Notes: generated by a model from the sequence alone, not told the origin. A stretch of DNA of 64,000 bases from Sphingoaurantiacus capsulatus (GCF_042648405.1 NZ_JBHRXV010000001.1:124001-188000), one strand, 5' to 3'; numbered from the stretch's first letter, positions 1 to 9,060 are shown. Program-made: numbers and translations.

Positions 1-1142
1 AGCGGGTGTTCGAAGCTTTCGAACGGCTGAAGCCGCACCGCGTCGTGCTCGACAGCCTCTCGGAAATTCGCCTGCTGGCACAAAGCTCGCTGCGCTATCG
101 GCGGCAGGTGCTGGCACTGAAGCACTACTTCGCCAAGCACGACACCACCGTGCTGATGCTCGATGACCTGTCCACCGACACCAACGACAAGACGGTCCAC
201 AGCGTCGCGCATGGCGTCATCCGGCTGGAGGAACTGGCACCCGAATATGGCGCCGAGCGGCGGCGGCTGCGTGTCATCAAATATCGCGGCCGGCGCTTTC
301 GCGGGGGCTATCACGATTTCCGGATCCACACCGGCGGCATCGAGATTTATCCTCGTCTCGTTTCGGCCGAGCACAAGCGTGAGTTCGGCCGCGGCGTTCT
401 GGTCACCGATTCCGACGAATTCAACAAACTGCTGGGCGGTGGTGTCGATCGCGGATCGAGCGTCCTGATCCTCGGCCCGGCCGGCACCGGCAAGTCGACC
501 ATCGCTCTCACCTTCATCGCCACCGCCGTCGCGCGCGGCGAGCATACGGCAATGTTCGTGTTCGACGAGGAGGTCGGCCTGCTGATCTCGCGGGCAAAGG
601 GGCTCGGCATCGACCTCCAGTCGATGATCGACAGCAAGCGGCTCACGCTGATGCAGATCGATGCCGCCGAGCTGACTCCCGGCGAGTTTTCGCAACGCGT
701 CCGCGAATGTGTCGAGATTTACGGCGCGCAGACCATCGTGATCGACAGCCTCAACGGCTATCAGGCCTCGATGCCCGGTGAGCAGGCACTCATCCTGCAC
801 ATGCACGAGCTGCTGCAGTATCTGAACCGGCAGGGCGCTACGACCTTCCTGACCGTGGCGCAACACGGGCTCGTCGGCGACATGAAGTCGCCGGTCGACA
901 TCACCTATCTCGCCGACACCGTCATCCTGCTGCGCTATTTCGAGGCACTGGGCCGGATGAAGCGCGCCATCTCGATCATCAAAAAGCGCACCGGCGCGCA
1001 TGAAGACACCATTCGCGAATATCAGCTCGGCAGCCGCGGCGTATCGCTCGGCGCGCCGCTGACCAATTTCCAGGGCGTGATGCGCGGCGTGCCGACGCTC
1101 GTCGGCGGGGCGGGCGCCCTGCTCGACCCCAAGGACGCGTGA
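1..1142 (+). CDS. KaiC-like RecA-fold ATPase, 3' part
   Basis: The gene enters the window already open: the reading frame is uninterrupted from base 3, so the GTG at 6 is probably not the real start. What remains is the end of a first KaiC/RecA domain (Walker B-like VVLDSLSEI near residue 18) and a complete second domain with Walker A GPAGTGKS (about residues 157-164), paired acidic residues in FVFDEE (about 183-188) and Walker B TIVIDSLNG (about 243). Double-domain KaiC proteins are ATPases/autokinases known from cyanobacterial clocks, but in proteobacteria they commonly pair with histidine kinases in stress or light signalling. Its stop overlaps the start of the next gene (GTGA at 1139-1142), implying translational coupling. 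Confidence 0.85.
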   Translation, partial: RVFEAFERLKPHRVVLDSLSEIRLLAQSSLRYRRQVLALKHYFAKHDTTVLMLDDLSTDTNDKTVHSVAHGVIRLEELAPEYGAERRRLRVIKYRGRRFRGGYHDFRIHTGGIEIYPRLVSAEHKREFGRGVLVTDSDEFNKLLGGGVDRGSSVLILGPAGTGKSTIALTFIATAVARGEHTAMFVFDEEVGLLISRAKGLGIDLQSMIDSKRLTLMQIDAAELTPGEFSQRVRECVEIYGAQTIVIDSLNGYQASMPGEQALILHMHELLQYLNRQGATTFLTVAQHGLVGDMKSPVDITYLADTVILLRYFEALGRMKRAISIIKKRTGAHEDTIREYQLGSRGVSLGAPLTNFQGVMRGVPTLVGGAGALLDPKDA

Positions 1143-3142
1143 AGCGGACAACGGTCTCCGAGCGCGCGCTGGTACTGGCGCCGCGCGGGCGCGATGCGAC
1201 CATCGCCGCGTCGATGTTTGTCGAAGCCGGCATCGAAGCACTGGCTTGCGACTCGCTGGCCGAGCTGATCGCCGAGCTCGACCGGGGCGCCGCCTTCGCG
1301 GTGGTGACCGAGGAGGCGATCGCCACCGCCAACCTGCAGCCGCTGAGCCGGTGGATCGACGAGCAGCAGGAATGGTCCGACCTGCCGTTCATCCTGCTGA
1401 CGACGCGCGGCGGCGGGCTTGAGCGCAACCCGGCGGCGAGCCGCCACCTCGACGTTCTGGGCAACGTCACGTTTCTCGAGCGCCCCTTTCACCCGACCAC
1501 GCTGGTCAGCGTCGGCAAATCGGCGTTGCGCGGCCGGCGCCGGCAGTATGAGGCGCGCAGCCGCCTCGCCGAGCTGCACGACAGCGAGGAGCGCTATCGC
1601 CGGCTGTTCGACAGCCTCGACGAGGGCTTCTGCGTTATCGAATTCTTCGACGGCCCGCATGGCCCGTTGAGCGATTATGTCCACGTCGAGGCCAACCCCG
1701 CCTACACGCGCCACGCCGGCATCCCCGATGTCGTCGGCAAGAAGGTGCGCGAAATGGTCGGTGAGGAAGCGGACGGCTGGGTCGAGATGTACCGGAACGT
1801 GTTGCTGACCGGCGCGCCGGTGCGCTTCGAGCGCGAGCTGGTCGAAACCGGCCACTTCCTCGAACTCGCCGCTTTCCGCGTCGAGCCGCCGAGCCGAAAG
1901 CAGGTGGCAGTGCTGTTCCAGGACATCACCGAGCGGCGGCGCGCCGAACAGGCGCTGCACCACCTGAACGACACGCTCGAACGCCGGGTGACCGCGGCGG
2001 TCGAGGAGCGCGAGAGCGCCCGCGCGCAGCTCCACGAGGCGCAGAAGCTCGAGACGCTCGGTCAGCTGACCGGCGGCGTCGCGCATGACTTCAACAACCT
2101 GCTCACCCCGATCACCAGCGCGCTCGATCTCGTCGGCCGCAAGCATGGCGACGATCCGCGCACCGCCCGCCTCGTCGATGGCGCGCTGCAGTCGGCGGAG
2201 CGCGCCAAGACGCTGGTACAGCGGCTGCTCGGATTCGCGCGGCGGCAGTCCCTGGAGACGCGCGCCATCGATCTCGCCGCGCTCGTCGAAGGAATGCGCG
2301 ACCTCGTCGCCAGTTCGGTCGGCGCGATGACCGAGCTGCACATCGTCGCCGAACCCGGCCTGCCGCCCGCGCTCGTCGACCCGAACCAGCTCGAGCTCGC
2401 GGTACTCAACCTCTGCGTCAACGCCCGCGACGCGATGCCGGGCGGCGGGACGCTGACTTTGTGCATCGACCGGCCGGAAACGCTGCCCGCCGACCTGCCC
2501 GAAGGCGATTATGTTCGGCTGGCGGTCGTCGATACCGGCGAGGGCATGGACGAGGAAACGCTGCGCCGCGCCGTCGAGCCCTTCTATTCGACGAAGGAAC
2601 TGGGCAAGGGCACCGGTCTCGGCCTGTCGATGGTGCACGGCCTCGCCGCGCAGCTCGGCGGTGCGTTCACGCTGACCAGCCGGCCCGGCGAAGGCACACG
2701 TGCCGATCTCTACCTTCCCGTCGCCAACGATGTGGCCGCCGCCTTCGCCTGGCAGCCGACCGACGAGATGATCCAGGCGATCCGACCGCTGTCGATCCTG
2801 CTGGTCGACGACGAGCCGCTGGTCCGCGCCGCCACCGCCGACATGCTGCGCGAGATGGGGCACACGGTGATCGAAGAGGATTCGGGCGCCGCAGCGATCA
2901 AACGGCTGCGCGGCGGCGCCGAGATCGATCTGCTCATCACCGACTATCTGATGCCCGAGATGCGCGGCAGCGCGGTCGCCGAGGCGGCGCGGGCGCTGCG
3001 CCCCGGCCTGCCCGTGCTGATGATCACCGGCTATGCCGACCTCGGCGAAGGCGAGGCACCCGACCTGCCGCGCCTGCCCAAGCCCTTCCGCCACGGCGAC
3101 CTCACCCGCGAGGTGGCGCGGCTGTTCGAGACGACCGGCTGA
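1139..3142 (+). CDS. Hybrid histidine kinase (PAS, HisKA, HATPase, receiver), KaiC partner
   Basis: A 667-residue cytoplasmic kinase starting at GTG inside the KaiC stop. The N-terminal 130 residues look like a degenerate receiver domain. A PAS domain follows (about 140-265), then a coiled linker and an H-box GGVAHDFNN with the phospho-acceptor His near 316. The ATP-binding domain has NLCVNARDAM, DTGEGMD and GTGLGLS motifs (about 425-505). A C-terminal receiver (about 553-665) has the DDE acidic pocket, phospho-accepting Asp near 601 in ITDYLMPEM, and a conserved Lys in LPKPF. No membrane segment is visible, so the signal is probably intracellular, perhaps via KaiC. The output partner is not in the window. 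Confidence 0.9.
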   Translation: MKRTTVSERALVLAPRGRDATIAASMFVEAGIEALACDSLAELIAELDRGAAFAVVTEEAIATANLQPLSRWIDEQQEWSDLPFILLTTRGGGLERNPAASRHLDVLGNVTFLERPFHPTTLVSVGKSALRGRRRQYEARSRLAELHDSEERYRRLFDSLDEGFCVIEFFDGPHGPLSDYVHVEANPAYTRHAGIPDVVGKKVREMVGEEADGWVEMYRNVLLTGAPVRFERELVETGHFLELAAFRVEPPSRKQVAVLFQDITERRRAEQALHHLNDTLERRVTAAVEERESARAQLHEAQKLETLGQLTGGVAHDFNNLLTPITSALDLVGRKHGDDPRTARLVDGALQSAERAKTLVQRLLGFARRQSLETRAIDLAALVEGMRDLVASSVGAMTELHIVAEPGLPPALVDPNQLELAVLNLCVNARDAMPGGGTLTLCIDRPETLPADLPEGDYVRLAVVDTGEGMDEETLRRAVEPFYSTKELGKGTGLGLSMVHGLAAQLGGAFTLTSRPGEGTRADLYLPVANDVAAAFAWQPTDEMIQAIRPLSILLVDDEPLVRAATADMLREMGHTVIEEDSGAAAIKRLRGGAEIDLLITDYLMPEMRGSAVAEAARALRPGLPVLMITGYADLGEGEAPDLPRLPKPFRHGDLTREVARLFETTG

Positions 3143-3155
3143 GCAACAGGTGGCC

Positions 3156-3254
3156 GTCATCCCGGCGAAAGCCGGGATCCAGCGCGACAAGAAACTGCCA
3201 GCTTCGCTGGCGCCATTTTCTCTGGGCAGGATTCCGGCTTTCGCCGGAATGACG
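3156..3254. repeat. REP-like paired inverted repeat, copy 1
   Basis: Two hairpin arms face each other: GTCATCCCGGCGAAAGC at the left and GCTTTCGCCGGAATGAC at the right, separated by about 50 bases containing a third small hairpin (CCAGC-TTC-GCTGG). Intergenic, just after the hybrid kinase stop. Same family as eight other copies in this window. Confidence 0.85.
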
Positions 3255-3368
3255 AAGGTGAGTGGCACGCGTCGTCCAGCCCGGCGGATGCCGCGCACGG
3301 TACGAATTTACACTTGTTCACATCCTCCCATGCGCGTTCGGGGATATGGTGCGGGCCAGGAGAGATCG

Positions 3369-3662
3369 ATGCCGCGCAAGCGCATGAAATATGGCTATGA
3401 ATGGGATGACGCCGCCGATGCGCCGGTGCCGTCGCCGCGCTATTTCACCGCCGTAAACTTTGCACTTGCCGGCGTGGCGCTGGCGATGAGCTTTCTCGCT
3501 GCCGTCAGCTTCGACGTCGAAGTGGCGGCGATGGTGCGGTCGATCGGCATCGAGCCGCGCCCCGCGCACATCATCGCCTATGGCATGATCGTCGTGCCGG
3601 TGACCGTCGCGGTGTTCGCGATCCTCCGCCTGTTCGGCCTCGCCGACCGCGACGACGACTAG
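3369..3662 (+). CDS. Small two-helix membrane protein
   Basis: Encodes 97 residues. The ATG at 3369 is chosen because AGGAGA lies seven bases upstream; the open frame continues further upstream but into the repeat region. The protein starts with a basic-aromatic segment (MPRKRMKYGYEWDD) and has two hydrophobic stretches, about residues 27-45 and 63-85, ending in a charged DRDDD tail. It is probably an inner-membrane protein. I do not recognise a family. It is followed 33 bases later by a LytTR regulator in the same direction and may be cotranscribed with it. Confidence 0.7.
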   Translation: MPRKRMKYGYEWDDAADAPVPSPRYFTAVNFALAGVALAMSFLAAVSFDVEVAAMVRSIGIEPRPAHIIAYGMIVVPVTVAVFAILRLFGLADRDDD

Positions 3663-3695
3663 CGCCGCGGCCCGTCAACGGGCTATTCACTCCCC

Positions 3696-4508
3696 ATGCG
3701 ATCGAGCCCGCCAGCGGCCGACCTGACCGAGCCCCCGTTGCGCCTCATCACCATGACGGCGCTGTTCTGGCTGTTCGCGCTGGCGGTATTCACCCTGCGC
3801 GGCGCTTTCCTTCCCGACCGGCCGTTCGAGATCATCCACCCGAAGCGCCTGCTCGCGGTGACCTTGGGCGCTGCCGTCTATGCGAGCGCGCTCTACCTGC
3901 TGCGCGGCAATGCCTGGCGGTCGTTCGCGCAGCGCCTCGGCATCGCGGCGGTCGTGTCGCTGGCCGGGGTGGCGATCCTGCTCGCCGCGCGCATCGGCTT
4001 CGACCGCGTGGTCGGCCACGGCTATGACCGCTTTGCCGACGAAGCGCGCTGGCTGCTGACCTGGCTCGGCTATTTCTTCGCCTGGGTGATGGCCGACCTC
4101 GCGCTCGCCACGCGGGGAACGACGATTATCACCCTGCCCGCCGCGCCGTCGCCCCCATCCGCCGACGAGGCCGCGCTATGGGTCCACAGCAACCAGCAGC
4201 TGACCCGCGTGCCGCTCGACGCCATCGAATGGATCGAGGCCGAGGGCAACTATGCGCGCGTCCACGCCGGCGACGGCGGCGGGCTGATCCGCACCAGCCT
4301 GTCGCAGCTTGCTGTCGACCTCGCCCCCGCCGGTTTCGAGCGCATCCACCGCTCGGTGCTCTGCCGCCGAGACCGCATCGCCTCGGTTCGCCGCAAGCGC
4401 AACGGCGCGCTGATCGCGGCGCTGCAGTCGGGCGCCGAGGTGCCGGTCGGGCGGCAGGCCGGGCAGGCGATCCTCGACGAAGCCAAGCGCCGTCCGCCCG
4501 CTCACTGA
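3696..4508 (+). CDS. Membrane-anchored LytTR-type transcription regulator
   Basis: A 270-residue protein with about four hydrophobic helices in the first 140 residues and a C-terminal LytTR DNA-binding domain (about 160-262). Typical LytTR signatures are visible: LDAIEWIEAEGNYARVHA, then GFERIHRSVLCRRDRI. LytTR domains bind short direct repeats with a beta-fold. There is no receiver domain, so a signal would have to come through the membrane part. A second protein with the same architecture lies at 20298-21143. The gene follows a small membrane protein and precedes a DUF4402-type surface protein, which is a plausible target. Confidence 0.85.
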   Translation: MRSSPPAADLTEPPLRLITMTALFWLFALAVFTLRGAFLPDRPFEIIHPKRLLAVTLGAAVYASALYLLRGNAWRSFAQRLGIAAVVSLAGVAILLAARIGFDRVVGHGYDRFADEARWLLTWLGYFFAWVMADLALATRGTTIITLPAAPSPPSADEAALWVHSNQQLTRVPLDAIEWIEAEGNYARVHAGDGGGLIRTSLSQLAVDLAPAGFERIHRSVLCRRDRIASVRRKRNGALIAALQSGAEVPVGRQAGQAILDEAKRRPPAH

Positions 4509-4561
4509 CGCCCGTCACGCCCTGCTGACGTTCGTGGCATTGCCCACGCGCCGGTCCTTGC

Positions 4562-4583
4562 GACCCCGTAACCTTACGGGGTC
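4562..4583. promoter_or_regulatory. Perfect palindrome upstream of DUF4402 gene
   Basis: GACCCCGTAA and TTACGGGGTC form a 10-bp perfect inverted repeat with only two bases between. It abuts the first possible ATG (4584) and lies 34 bases before the preferred ATG (4617). No T-run follows, so it is more likely an operator or leader hairpin than a terminator for the LytTR gene. Confidence 0.5.
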
Positions 4584-4616
4584 ATGCCGGGGGCACGCAG
4601 ACATCGCGCGACGGCA

Positions 4617-5627
4617 ATGCCGTGGCGCCGCCGCTTCCATGCGGCCGCTTTCGCGTCGGCGCTCATCACCGGCGCGCCCACGTTCGCGCAGACCATCGCC
4701 ATCCAGACGATCAGCGCCAACACCCCCGCGTTGGGCAATGTCGCGGCGGCCGCGATGGGCAACACGCTGTTCCAGGTCGCCGCCTCGACCGGCGCCATCA
4801 CCAAGATCAGCGGCAACGGCGTGCGCACCACCACCGGCAACAGTCGCGCGCAGGTGACCATCCGCTGCACCGGCACCGCCGCCGAATGCAACGCCGCCAG
4901 CATCCGCGTGCGCGTCGCCGCCACTGGATCGCCGACCGGCCGCCTCGCCACGCTCACCAATTTCAACGTCGCTTCCGGAACCGCGACGATCTCGTCGGTG
5001 CCGACGCCGGCGAACATCCTCAACTTCGTGATCGACCCGATCCCGCGCAACACCAACCGCACCTTCTGGGTCGGCGCCGACATGGCGGTCCAGGGCGACA
5101 ACAGCGGCATCGCTAGCGGCGCCGCCACCGCGCCGTTCAACGTCCGCGTCTCGGTAAATCCGGCGACGCCGGTGTCGCCCGGCACCAACGGCACCGCCAT
5201 CGCCACCGTCCGCCGCGCCGCCTCGATCGCGAAGATCGCCGACATCGATTATGGCACGGTGGTGCGGCCGACCTCGGGCAACAGCAATGTCGCGCTCAAC
5301 GCCTCGACCGGCGTACGCACCGTTGGCGGCAACGGCGCCGGGGTGCCTTCGCCCGCCCCGCGTCGCGCCGAGTTCACGATCAGCGGTGAAGGCGGACGCA
5401 CCCTCTCCGTCACCCTGCCCAGCAACTATGTGCTGACCCACAGCAACGGCACCAACACGATCACAGCCAACCTCAGCCGCTCGCCGACCGGCACGCTGAC
5501 GCTCAGCGGCACGCAGGGGTCGGCGGGGAGCATCGGCCTGTTCGTCGGCAGCTCGTTCACCATGCCGGCGGCGGTGGTGCCGGGAGTCTATTCCGGCACC
5601 TTCAACCTCACCGTCCAGTATAATTAG
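4617..5627 (+). CDS. Secreted DUF4402-type protein
   Basis: Encodes 336 residues from the ATG at 4617, which gives a standard signal peptide (MPWRRRF, then an Ala-rich core and cleavage after TFA). An in-frame ATG at 4584 would add eleven residues but is directly against a palindrome. The Thr/Ser/Asn-rich, beta-rich protein ends with a pattern typical of DUF4402: IDYGTVVRPTSG about residue 215, then FTISGEGGRTLSVTLPS, closing in FNLTVQYN. DUF4402 proteins are surface or fimbria-like proteins; the N-terminal half looks like a second related beta domain. There are two Cys (in IRCTGTAAEC) that may form a disulfide. Its stop interlocks with the convergent lipid kinase stop. Confidence 0.75.
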   Translation: MPWRRRFHAAAFASALITGAPTFAQTIAIQTISANTPALGNVAAAAMGNTLFQVAASTGAITKISGNGVRTTTGNSRAQVTIRCTGTAAECNAASIRVRVAATGSPTGRLATLTNFNVASGTATISSVPTPANILNFVIDPIPRNTNRTFWVGADMAVQGDNSGIASGAATAPFNVRVSVNPATPVSPGTNGTAIATVRRAASIAKIADIDYGTVVRPTSGNSNVALNASTGVRTVGGNGAGVPSPAPRRAEFTISGEGGRTLSVTLPSNYVLTHSNGTNTITANLSRSPTGTLTLSGTQGSAGSIGLFVGSSFTMPAAVVPGVYSGTFNLTVQYN

Positions 5628-6520
5628 GGCGCGATCACCGTCAACGCGGTGGGCCGGCTGCGGTAGGTGAGCGGCGTCGCCAGCGTCGCCACCTCGCCGT
5701 CGAGCGCGACGACCAGCGACGGCGCGTCGCTGTCGATGGTGAGCCCATCGATCCCTTCGACCCGTTGGAAATCGGCGTCGGCGTCCGCATGTCCAAGGAG
5801 CGTGCGCAGCATCAGCCGCACCAGCCGCCAGCCATGGCCGGTGACCGCGAACAAGCACAGCTCACCGCCGTCGAGCCGGGTACGGCCGCTGAGGTTCGGG
5901 AAGCTCAGCCGATAGCTGTTGTTGCCGACGAACAGCAGCGACGTACGCTTGCGCCAGACCTGCCCGCCGACGCTGACCGTCAGCCGCTGCCGCCGGTAGC
6001 GTGCAAGCGCGCGGAATCCGGCGATGGCCGCTGCAACCGTCTTGCGCCGGCCGGTACCGCGCCGCTGCCGGTCGCGATCCTCGACAACGTCTGTGTAGAT
6101 GCCGACCGAGCTGTTGTTGACGAACACCCGCCCATTGACCTCGCCGACATCGACGCGGCGCCGCTTCCCCGCCGCCAACACGCGGATCGCGCGTTCCAGA
6201 TCGATGGGCAGGCCAAGATCTCGCGCGAAATGATTGAAGGTGCCGAGCGGCAGGATGCCGAGCGGCATGTCGGTCCCGGCGAGCGCGCCGGCGGCGGCGC
6301 TGAGGCTGCCGTCGCCGCCCGCCACGACCAGCGCCGCGTAGCGGCCGACGGCGGCGCGCGCCAGTTCGGCGATGTCCTCGCCGCGCTCGACGACGCGCAG
6401 TTCGGCATCGAGGCTCTCCGCGGCGAACAACTCGCGCAGCCGGTGCTCGACCGGCGCCGCGCCGGGCAGCCCGCTGTCGCGGTTGATCAGGACCAGGAGG
6501 GTTGAAGGCGCGCCACTCAC
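5624..6520 (-). CDS. Diacylglycerol kinase-family lipid kinase (YegS/BmrU-like)
   Basis: Encodes 298 residues from a GTG at 6520. The open frame runs back to 6694, but that part overlaps the M20 peptidase gene and lacks family character, while the protein beginning VSGAPSTLLVLINRDSG fits the family start and length. The catalytic-domain motif GGDGS is at about residues 68-72, followed by LPLGTFNHFARDLG. The enzyme would phosphorylate a lipid such as diacylglycerol or a sphingoid base at the membrane. A weak ribosome binding site leaves a TTG at 6538 as an alternative start. The stop shares TTAG with the DUF4402 gene. Confidence 0.8.
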   Translation of the reverse strand: MSGAPSTLLVLINRDSGLPGAAPVEHRLRELFAAESLDAELRVVERGEDIAELARAAVGRYAALVVAGGDGSLSAAAGALAGTDMPLGILPLGTFNHFARDLGLPIDLERAIRVLAAGKRRRVDVGEVNGRVFVNNSSVGIYTDVVEDRDRQRRGTGRRKTVAAAIAGFRALARYRRQRLTVSVGGQVWRKRTSLLFVGNNSYRLSFPNLSGRTRLDGGELCLFAVTGHGWRLVRLMLRTLLGHADADADFQRVEGIDGLTIDSDAPSLVVALDGEVATLATPLTYRSRPTALTVIAP

Positions 6521-6557
6521 GCCAAGCCAATGGCGCAAGCGGCGCGATGTTCCCCGG

Positions 6558-7934
6558 TTACGACCCGGCCAAACGCCGCAGCATGTCTTCCCAGATCGGC
6601 ACCTGGCCGTGGAAGCCCTCGACCCAGACCTTCTCGTCGAGGCCATGCGCGCCGGACTTCTCGCCGACGATGCCCCACAGGCCACCGACGCCATAGACCG
6701 GGATGCCGGCGTTGCGGAAATACGAACCGTCGGTGGCGCCCGCCGACATCATCGGAATGATCGGCGCGTCCTTGAAGCGGGTGGCGACGGCGGCGCGATA
6801 GGCCTCGGTCACGTCCTCACGCAGCGGGCTCGGCGGCGACGGCTGCGAACCGTCGGCGAACGTCACCTTCACGTCGGGGCCGGCGATCGCCTGCAGCTGC
6901 GCCTGCACATCCTCGATCTTCACGCCCGGGAAGATGCGGCAGTTGACGTTGGCGGTCGCCTTCTGCGGCAGCGCGTTCGGCGCATGGCCGCCCTGCATCA
7001 TCGTCGCGACGCAGCGGGTGCGGGTGTAGCCGGGGTTGTTCGCCTCGAGCAGGTCGGCGCTTTCGCGGTCCTGCGGATCGGCGAGCCACTTCTTCACCAG
7101 CTCGCCATAGGCGCCGCCGTCCTTTTCGGCGAGCTGGCCGAAGAAGGCGCGGGTGCCGTCGTTGATCATCGGCTGGAAGCGGTAATCCTCGACGCCCTTG
7201 ATCGCGCCGGCGAGCGCATAGATGGCGTTGTCGGGGCGCGGCGCGCTGCTGTGGCCGCCGCGGTTGGTGGCGGTCAAGGTGAAGTCGGCATAGGTCTTCT
7301 CGGCGACCTGCATGAAGAAGCCTTCGACGCGGCCGTCCTTGTAGACGCTGCCACCGCCGGCATCGCCGTTGAGCGCATATTCGGCCTCGATCAGCGGGCG
7401 CCACTCGGTCGCCGCCTTGCGCGCGCCGAACGCGGCGGTTTCCTCGTCGCCGGTGTAGAGCACGATGATGTCGCGCGTCGGCTGGAAGCCCGATTTCCTG
7501 AGGTTCTGGAGGGCGAGCAGGATACCGGTCAGCCCCGCCTTGTTGTCGCTGGCGCCGCGGCCGAGATACCAGCCCTTCTCCTCGCGGAACACGAACGGAT
7601 CGTTCTTCCAGTCGGCCGGGTTCGCCTCGACGACATCCATGTGCGCCATCAGCAGGATCGGTTTCTTCCCCGACGGCTTCGCCGCCGGCCAGCGCGCGAT
7701 CAAGGTCTGGGTATTGTCATGATCCTTCACCACCACGTTGGTGATGCCGGCCTTCCTGAACTCGGCGGTAAGAAGCTTGGTGAGCTTCGGCATGTTGCCG
7801 CGCCCCTCGACGGTCGGGATCTCGACGATCTGCTTGAACAGCGCCCGCTCCGCCGCCTTGCGCGCGTCGGGCGCTTCCTGCGCCACCGCGGCGGTCGTGA
7901 GCATCAAGGAAAGCGCCAGCCCGCGCAGAATCAT
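6558..7934 (-). CDS. Secreted M20-family metallopeptidase
   Basis: Encodes 458 residues starting at ATG 7934 with a GGGGGA ribosome binding site upstream. A signal peptide (MILRGLALSLML..AVAQ) implies export to the periplasm. M20 zinc-ligand motifs are present: LLMAHMDVV, GRGASDNKAG and GDEET, with a dimerisation-domain region TNRGGHSSAP and a late ligand His in GEKSGAHGLDE. M20 enzymes cleave dipeptides or remove N-terminal amino acids. It lies upstream of the lipid kinase in the same direction with a gap of 37 bases from its stop to the kinase start. Confidence 0.92.
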   Translation of the reverse strand: MILRGLALSLMLTTAAVAQEAPDARKAAERALFKQIVEIPTVEGRGNMPKLTKLLTAEFRKAGITNVVVKDHDNTQTLIARWPAAKPSGKKPILLMAHMDVVEANPADWKNDPFVFREEKGWYLGRGASDNKAGLTGILLALQNLRKSGFQPTRDIIVLYTGDEETAAFGARKAATEWRPLIEAEYALNGDAGGGSVYKDGRVEGFFMQVAEKTYADFTLTATNRGGHSSAPRPDNAIYALAGAIKGVEDYRFQPMINDGTRAFFGQLAEKDGGAYGELVKKWLADPQDRESADLLEANNPGYTRTRCVATMMQGGHAPNALPQKATANVNCRIFPGVKIEDVQAQLQAIAGPDVKVTFADGSQPSPPSPLREDVTEAYRAAVATRFKDAPIIPMMSAGATDGSYFRNAGIPVYGVGGLWGIVGEKSGAHGLDEKVWVEGFHGQVPIWEDMLRRLAGS

Positions 7935-7999
7935 GTCCGTCCCCCGTCTGATAGGTGCGTGGCGCACCTTATCGAGCCGAACGCGCAACGCCAGCCGCT

Positions 8000-8401
8000 T
8001 TAACGCGAGGTCAGCGCCGGCGAATAGGGCGTCGGGTGCAGGATCTTCTCGTCGATCCCGCCCATGATCGCGCCGTGCCGCTCGCGCGTCGCCGCCTTGA
8101 TGTCCGACCATTCCTTGTCGGCCATGAACGACGCCCACCCCGCCTTCATCGCCGCCTCGTCGGGCCATTCGAGCAGATAGACGAATTGCGGACCCGCCTC
8201 GCCCTTCGCATCCCACATCGCGAGGATGCGGAAGCCATGCCGCGCCATGATCCGCGTCGCCTGATCGCGAAAGCGGGTGTGGAAAACCTCGGTCTTCGCC
8301 GGGTTCAGTTCGTAGATGCGAAGCTGATGAACCGGCGCCGCGGTGGCGGCGATGGGGGTCAGCAGCAGGGCAAGGGCGGCAAGCAGGCGAAGCATCGGCA
8401 T
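8000..8401 (-). CDS. Secreted NIPSNAP-family protein
   Basis: Encodes 133 residues from ATG 8401 (a second ATG at 8395 is equally possible; GAAGG precedes both). A signal peptide (MLRLLAALALLLTPIAATAAP) leads a single NIPSNAP-like dimeric alpha/beta-barrel domain: VHQLRIYELNPAK, FRDQATRIMARHGF, FVYLLEWPDEAAMKAGW. The family's biochemical role is poorly defined. The open frame extends upstream to 8554 but that part overlaps the next gene's end. A second NIPSNAP-like protein lies at 49319. Confidence 0.8.
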   Translation of the reverse strand: MPMLRLLAALALLLTPIAATAAPVHQLRIYELNPAKTEVFHTRFRDQATRIMARHGFRILAMWDAKGEAGPQFVYLLEWPDEAAMKAGWASFMADKEWSDIKAATRERHGAIMGGIDEKILHPTPYSPALTSR

Positions 8402-8474
8402 ATCCTTCGACATCGGATCGGCGCGCAGCCTGACGCGAAGCCGCGCGCCGGGCCACCGCCCGTTCGACAGGCGG

Positions 8475-8942
8475 CTAAGCCCGCTCGACACGCGCCGCAT
8501 AACAGCCGCGCCGCGCATAGTGCGCGTGGAGATAGGCGACACGGCCGTCGGCAAGCAGGCGGTCGATCAGCGGCGCGATGGCATCGCCCTCGGCGAGATC
8601 GGCATCGACCATGAAGTCGGCCTCATCGAAGGCGCGCAGCGAGAGCATGCGGCGGTGCATCACTTCGGGCACCACGCCGGTCAGTTCGATGGCGGCCTCG
8701 GCGCCTTCGCGCACGAAGATGGCGTGGCGGCTGCGGAACGCATTGGCGGCGGGCTGATGCTCATGGCTCAGCAGCAGCGCCGTCTCGCCGATCTCGAGGT
8801 CGCGCAGCTCGATGCGGTCGGGGAAGCTGCGCGGCGCGTTCGCCACCATCCGCTGCACGCCGCGTTCGGCGAGCGCTGCGTCAGACAGGCCGTAGAGCGG
8901 GCGGAAGGGCGCGGGGTCGAGGCCGAGGATGCGGAAGGCCAT
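8475..8942 (-). CDS. DUF1203-family protein
   Basis: Encodes 155 residues from ATG 8942, with AGGAG nine bases upstream; the longer open frame runs into the region of the divergent GST gene. The sequence MAFRILGLDPAPFRPLYGLSD, the central FPDRIELRD..ETALLLSHEHQP and the C-terminal YLHAHYARRGCYAARVER match the pattern of DUF1203 proteins, which are small cytoplasmic proteins of unknown function. It faces the divergent GST gene across 118 bases. Confidence 0.8.
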   Translation of the reverse strand: MAFRILGLDPAPFRPLYGLSDAALAERGVQRMVANAPRSFPDRIELRDLEIGETALLLSHEHQPAANAFRSRHAIFVREGAEAAIELTGVVPEVMHRRMLSLRAFDEADFMVDADLAEGDAIAPLIDRLLADGRVAYLHAHYARRGCYAARVERA

Positions 8943-9060
8943 GGCGAAACTCCTATCGGGTTTCGGCGGGTCTAGCGGCGCGACGGCGGCCCGACGCTCC
9001 GGTCCTTGCGGGGCAATTCGGAAAGCGCGAAGGTCCGCGAAATTCAAGGGAGCAGTGCGC

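Noticed and set aside
1022..3298. A 758-codon minus-strand open frame opposite the hybrid histidine kinase.
   Set aside because: High GC keeps the antisense frame open; its product is monotonous in Arg, Ala, Gly and Gln with no domains, whereas the plus strand has full kinase motifs.
4584..4616. ATG 4584 as the DUF4402 gene start.
   Set aside because: It abuts the palindrome and places eleven extra residues before an otherwise standard signal peptide; kept only as an alternative.
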